Assembly (NCBI GenBank): GCA_965115825.1
Contig: OZ220464.1
Span: forward strand, 2,914,001-2,978,000
Length of the DNA stretch: 64,000 bases
Direction of reading: 5' to 3'
Source of the DNA: Bin87 sp965115825
GTDB lineage: Bacteria > Chloroflexota > Dehalococcoidia > Lucifugimonadales > UBA3495
Part shown: positions 62,131-64,000 of the stretch, in pieces
Layout: every line of letters starts with the position of its first letter
Numbering within the stretch: the first letter of the stretch is position 1
The notes under the pieces: model-generated
What the model was told of the DNA's origin: nothing
What the model saw: the letters and a program-made list of their open reading frames with translations, nothing else
Databases searched by the model: none
Program-made: the position numbers and the translations under genes

Positions 62131-63102
62131 ATGAAAGCCCTGCGCATTGAACAATACGGCGACGTTGACGTCCTCCAATGGAAAGACGTCCCGGAGCCGG
62201 CGCCCAGTCCGCACCAGGTACTCATCAAGGTGGACGCCGCCGGCGTCAACTACGCCGACATTATGCGCCGGCAGGGCAACTACCCCGGCCCTGACCTTCC
62301 GGCCACCCTGGGCCTGGAGGCTGCCGGCGTCATCACCACCCTGGGCTCCGACGTAACCGACGGACGCCTCGCCGTCGGCCAGAAAGTGATGGCTATGGGC
62401 CCTCAGGGTCAGGCTGAGTACGTTGTCGTCAACCACAACTTCGTCTTTCCCTATCCCGCCGGCATCGACCCTGTCCACGCCGGCGGTATGCCCATCACCT
62501 TCCTCACTTCTTACCACCTGCTAAAGTCACGGGGCGCGATGAGGCCCGGCGACACCGTGCTAATACAGGCCGGGGCTTCCGGCGTGGGGACCGTGGCCAT
62601 CCAGCTCGCCAAAGAGTGGGGGGCGCGCGTCATCGCCACCGCGTCCACCACCGACAAACTGGAACTCTGCCGCTCGCTGGGCGCAGACGTAACCATCAAC
62701 TACACCGAAGTTGACTTTGAGGAAGAAGTGAAGTCATTGACCGATGGGCGCGGCGTGGCGCTGACGCTGGAATGCGTCGGCGGCCCGGTTCTGGAAAAGT
62801 CCGTGCGCTGCGTGGCGGCCTACGGTCGGTTGGTCAGCTACGGCAACGCCAGCGGGCAGCCCGCCAATCTCGCCGCCGCCGACATCACCACGCTGAACCG
62901 CAGCGTCATCGGGTTCAGCATGGGGCGCTCTCCCATCGGTTCCCTGGACCACCAGGGCGCAATGCAGGAGCTGTTCCCAATGATTGCCGAGGGTCGGATC
63001 AAGCTTATCGTTGACCGGGTAATGCCCATATCCCAAGCCGGCGACGCCCATCGACATCTGGCCTCTCGCGGAACCCGCGGCAAGGTTATCCTGACCCCAT
63101 GA
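62131..63102 (+). CDS. NADPH:quinone oxidoreductase-family (MDR) enzyme
   Basis: 323 residues of the zinc-free medium-chain reductase group. MKALRIEQYGDVDVLQWKDVPEP, VDAAGVNYADIMRRQGNYPGP and LGLEAAGVI open it. GDTVLIQAGASGVGTVAIQLAKEWGARVIATAST is the NADPH-binding Rossmann motif (A-S-G-V-G type). The catalytic-zinc ligands of alcohol dehydrogenases are absent. It is likely to reduce quinones or enones. AGGAG lies 11 bases before ATG. Its stop overlaps the methyltransferase start by 4 bases. Confidence 0.9.
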   Translation: MKALRIEQYGDVDVLQWKDVPEPAPSPHQVLIKVDAAGVNYADIMRRQGNYPGPDLPATLGLEAAGVITTLGSDVTDGRLAVGQKVMAMGPQGQAEYVVVNHNFVFPYPAGIDPVHAGGMPITFLTSYHLLKSRGAMRPGDTVLIQAGASGVGTVAIQLAKEWGARVIATASTTDKLELCRSLGADVTINYTEVDFEEEVKSLTDGRGVALTLECVGGPVLEKSVRCVAAYGRLVSYGNASGQPANLAAADITTLNRSVIGFSMGRSPIGSLDHQGAMQELFPMIAEGRIKLIVDRVMPISQAGDAHRHLASRGTRGKVILTP

Positions 63103-63950
63103 CCTCTGCCGCAGATCAGTACGCCGCCGTCTATGACGCTGTCCGTGCATACGGCAGTTTCGTTGACCACGGGCAGCCCGGCGACCACTGGGCCGAGTGG
63201 GCCGAGCAGTTCCGCCTCGACCCACTGCGTCCGCTGGACGGCAACCTGTCCGCCATCGCCGAGTATCTCCGTCCCTCCGATTGCCTCGTCGATGTTGGCG
63301 GCGGGGCTGGCCGGGTGTCTCTGGCCATGGCTCGTCTCGTTAGCGAAGTCGTACTAGTGGAGCCGTCGGCGGGAATGCGCGCCCAGTTCGCCGCCGCGCG
63401 GGACGGGGCCGGCATCGGCAACGCTCGCATCACCTCCGATTGGTGGATGGACTCCGAAGAGACCGGCGATGTGGTTTTTCTGTCCGACGTAACCTATTTC
63501 GTCCGCGACATCGCGCCCTTCGTCGCCAAGCTGAGCGATGCCGCCGCCCGCCGCGTGATGATAACCCTCTGGCGGCCCACCCCCGGCGATATGGGCGCCC
63601 TGCTCCGGCGCGTGGTGTATGGCGAAACGCCGCCCCACTGGCCGGGCCTGCCCGAACTGGCCGCCGCGCTGTGGGAGATGGGGATCCTCCCCGAAATCCG
63701 CCCCCTGCCCGAGCAACCCTGGTGGCTCACCGACGCTGAGCGCGGCCTATCGGACGTCGACGCCGTTGCTCTTGCCCTGCGTTGGCTGGACACCGATGAT
63801 GCCGCGACCCGGCAATCCGTGTCCAACAATCTCCATCGCCTTTTTGACCGCACCGATGACGGGCTGACTCCCCGTTGGCTCAGCCGACCCCGCGCGGTTC
63901 TGATAACCTGGGAAACTCAAGGTCAGGCGGTCACGCTGCCTCCCATCTGA
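63099..63950 (+). CDS. class I SAM-dependent methyltransferase
   Basis: 283 residues. VDVGGGAGRVSLAMARLVSEVVLVEPSAGMRAQF is motif I and the following acidic strand of a class I methyltransferase. DVVFLSDVTYFVRDIAPFVAKLSDAA corresponds to motifs II-III. The acceptor is unknown. Its ATG overlaps the preceding stop (ATGA), so it is cotranslated with the oxidoreductase. The next ATG with GGAGG follows 14 bases after its stop. Confidence 0.85.
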   Translation: MTSAADQYAAVYDAVRAYGSFVDHGQPGDHWAEWAEQFRLDPLRPLDGNLSAIAEYLRPSDCLVDVGGGAGRVSLAMARLVSEVVLVEPSAGMRAQFAAARDGAGIGNARITSDWWMDSEETGDVVFLSDVTYFVRDIAPFVAKLSDAAARRVMITLWRPTPGDMGALLRRVVYGETPPHWPGLPELAAALWEMGILPEIRPLPEQPWWLTDAERGLSDVDAVALALRWLDTDDAATRQSVSNNLHRLFDRTDDGLTPRWLSRPRAVLITWETQGQAVTLPPI

Positions 63951-63963
63951 CAGGAGGTTCACG

Positions 63964-64000
63964 ATGCCGTCAGTACGCCGCGGCGCGTGGCGTTGGATCG
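63964..64000 (+). CDS. start of a gene cut by the window edge
   Basis: An ATG 7 bases after AGGAGG begins MPSVRRGAWRWI and runs off the window. The spacing suggests a third gene of the oxidoreductase-methyltransferase operon. No family can be named from 12 residues. Confidence 0.5.
   Translation, partial: MPSVRRGAWRWI

Overview
The window is high-GC bacterial DNA and most likely comes from the phylum Chloroflexota, in the SAR202/Dehalococcoidia range and possibly sponge-associated. This is inferred from gene content: a complex I operon without the NuoEFG module, a very large glycosyltransferase carrying a DUF2298 (YYY) domain, several Uma2/DUF820 nucleases, an archaeal-type split methylmalonyl-CoA mutase and epoxide-hydrolase-type enzymes. 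No rRNA, tRNA, CRISPR array or recognisable transposase was found.

Layout. 1-4.6 kb: a 0.3 kb repeat with a micro-ORF, an S9 peptidase, a heptad-repeat coiled-coil protein, a small HTH-like gene and a decayed HI0074-family gene. 4.7-7.9 kb (minus): comEC and comEA for DNA uptake. 8.1-13.4 kb: two tail-to-tail alpha/beta hydrolases, a beta-propeller lipoprotein, a flavin-reductase-like protein and a CinA-like/NMN-adenylyltransferase-like fusion. 13.5-13.8 kb: a deleted DUF4258 gene overlapping DUF2283. 13.8-25.7 kb: nuoABCDHIJKLMN, interrupted by two small HicB-like ORFs, a Uma2 gene with its own promoter-like site and a CxC small protein. 25.8-29.4 kb: a membrane protein, a LOG-like protein, enolase and GAPDH. 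29.4-34.2 kb: a 1592-residue membrane glycosyltransferase. 34.6-38.0 kb: a tandem dimeric-barrel protein, RNase HI and an EF-G-like GTPase. 38.1-48.1 kb (minus): two Uma2 genes, methylmalonyl-CoA mutase, an MmeI-like restriction-modification enzyme, tyrS, ribF and gamma-glutamyltransferase. 48.1-49.2 kb: a repeat-rich intergenic region. 49.2-57.9 kb: a leucine-rich-repeat lipoprotein, an MFS transporter, an MNT-HEPN fusion, a BNR-repeat protein, a frameshifted Uma2 gene, a NYN-domain nuclease (minus) and a hydantoinase. 58.0-61.4 kb (minus): a large secreted Fn3/IPT protein with a 16-bp tandem repeat in its leader. 61.9-64.0 kb: a small coiled-coil protein, a quinone oxidoreductase, a methyltransferase and the first codons of another gene.

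The strongest unexplained signal is the 0.3 kb repeat found at 1-315 and, inverted, at 48175-48489. Each copy carries a ribosome-binding site and a 17-19 codon micro-ORF. The aligned codons differ only at synonymous third positions plus one in-frame 6-nt indel. Each copy points at a peptidase-type gene: an S9 peptidase in one case and gamma-glutamyltransferase in the other. A second signal is a 122-bp multi-hairpin element at 48963-49084. A recurring TGn-TAnnAT extended -10 motif is also seen upstream of many genes.
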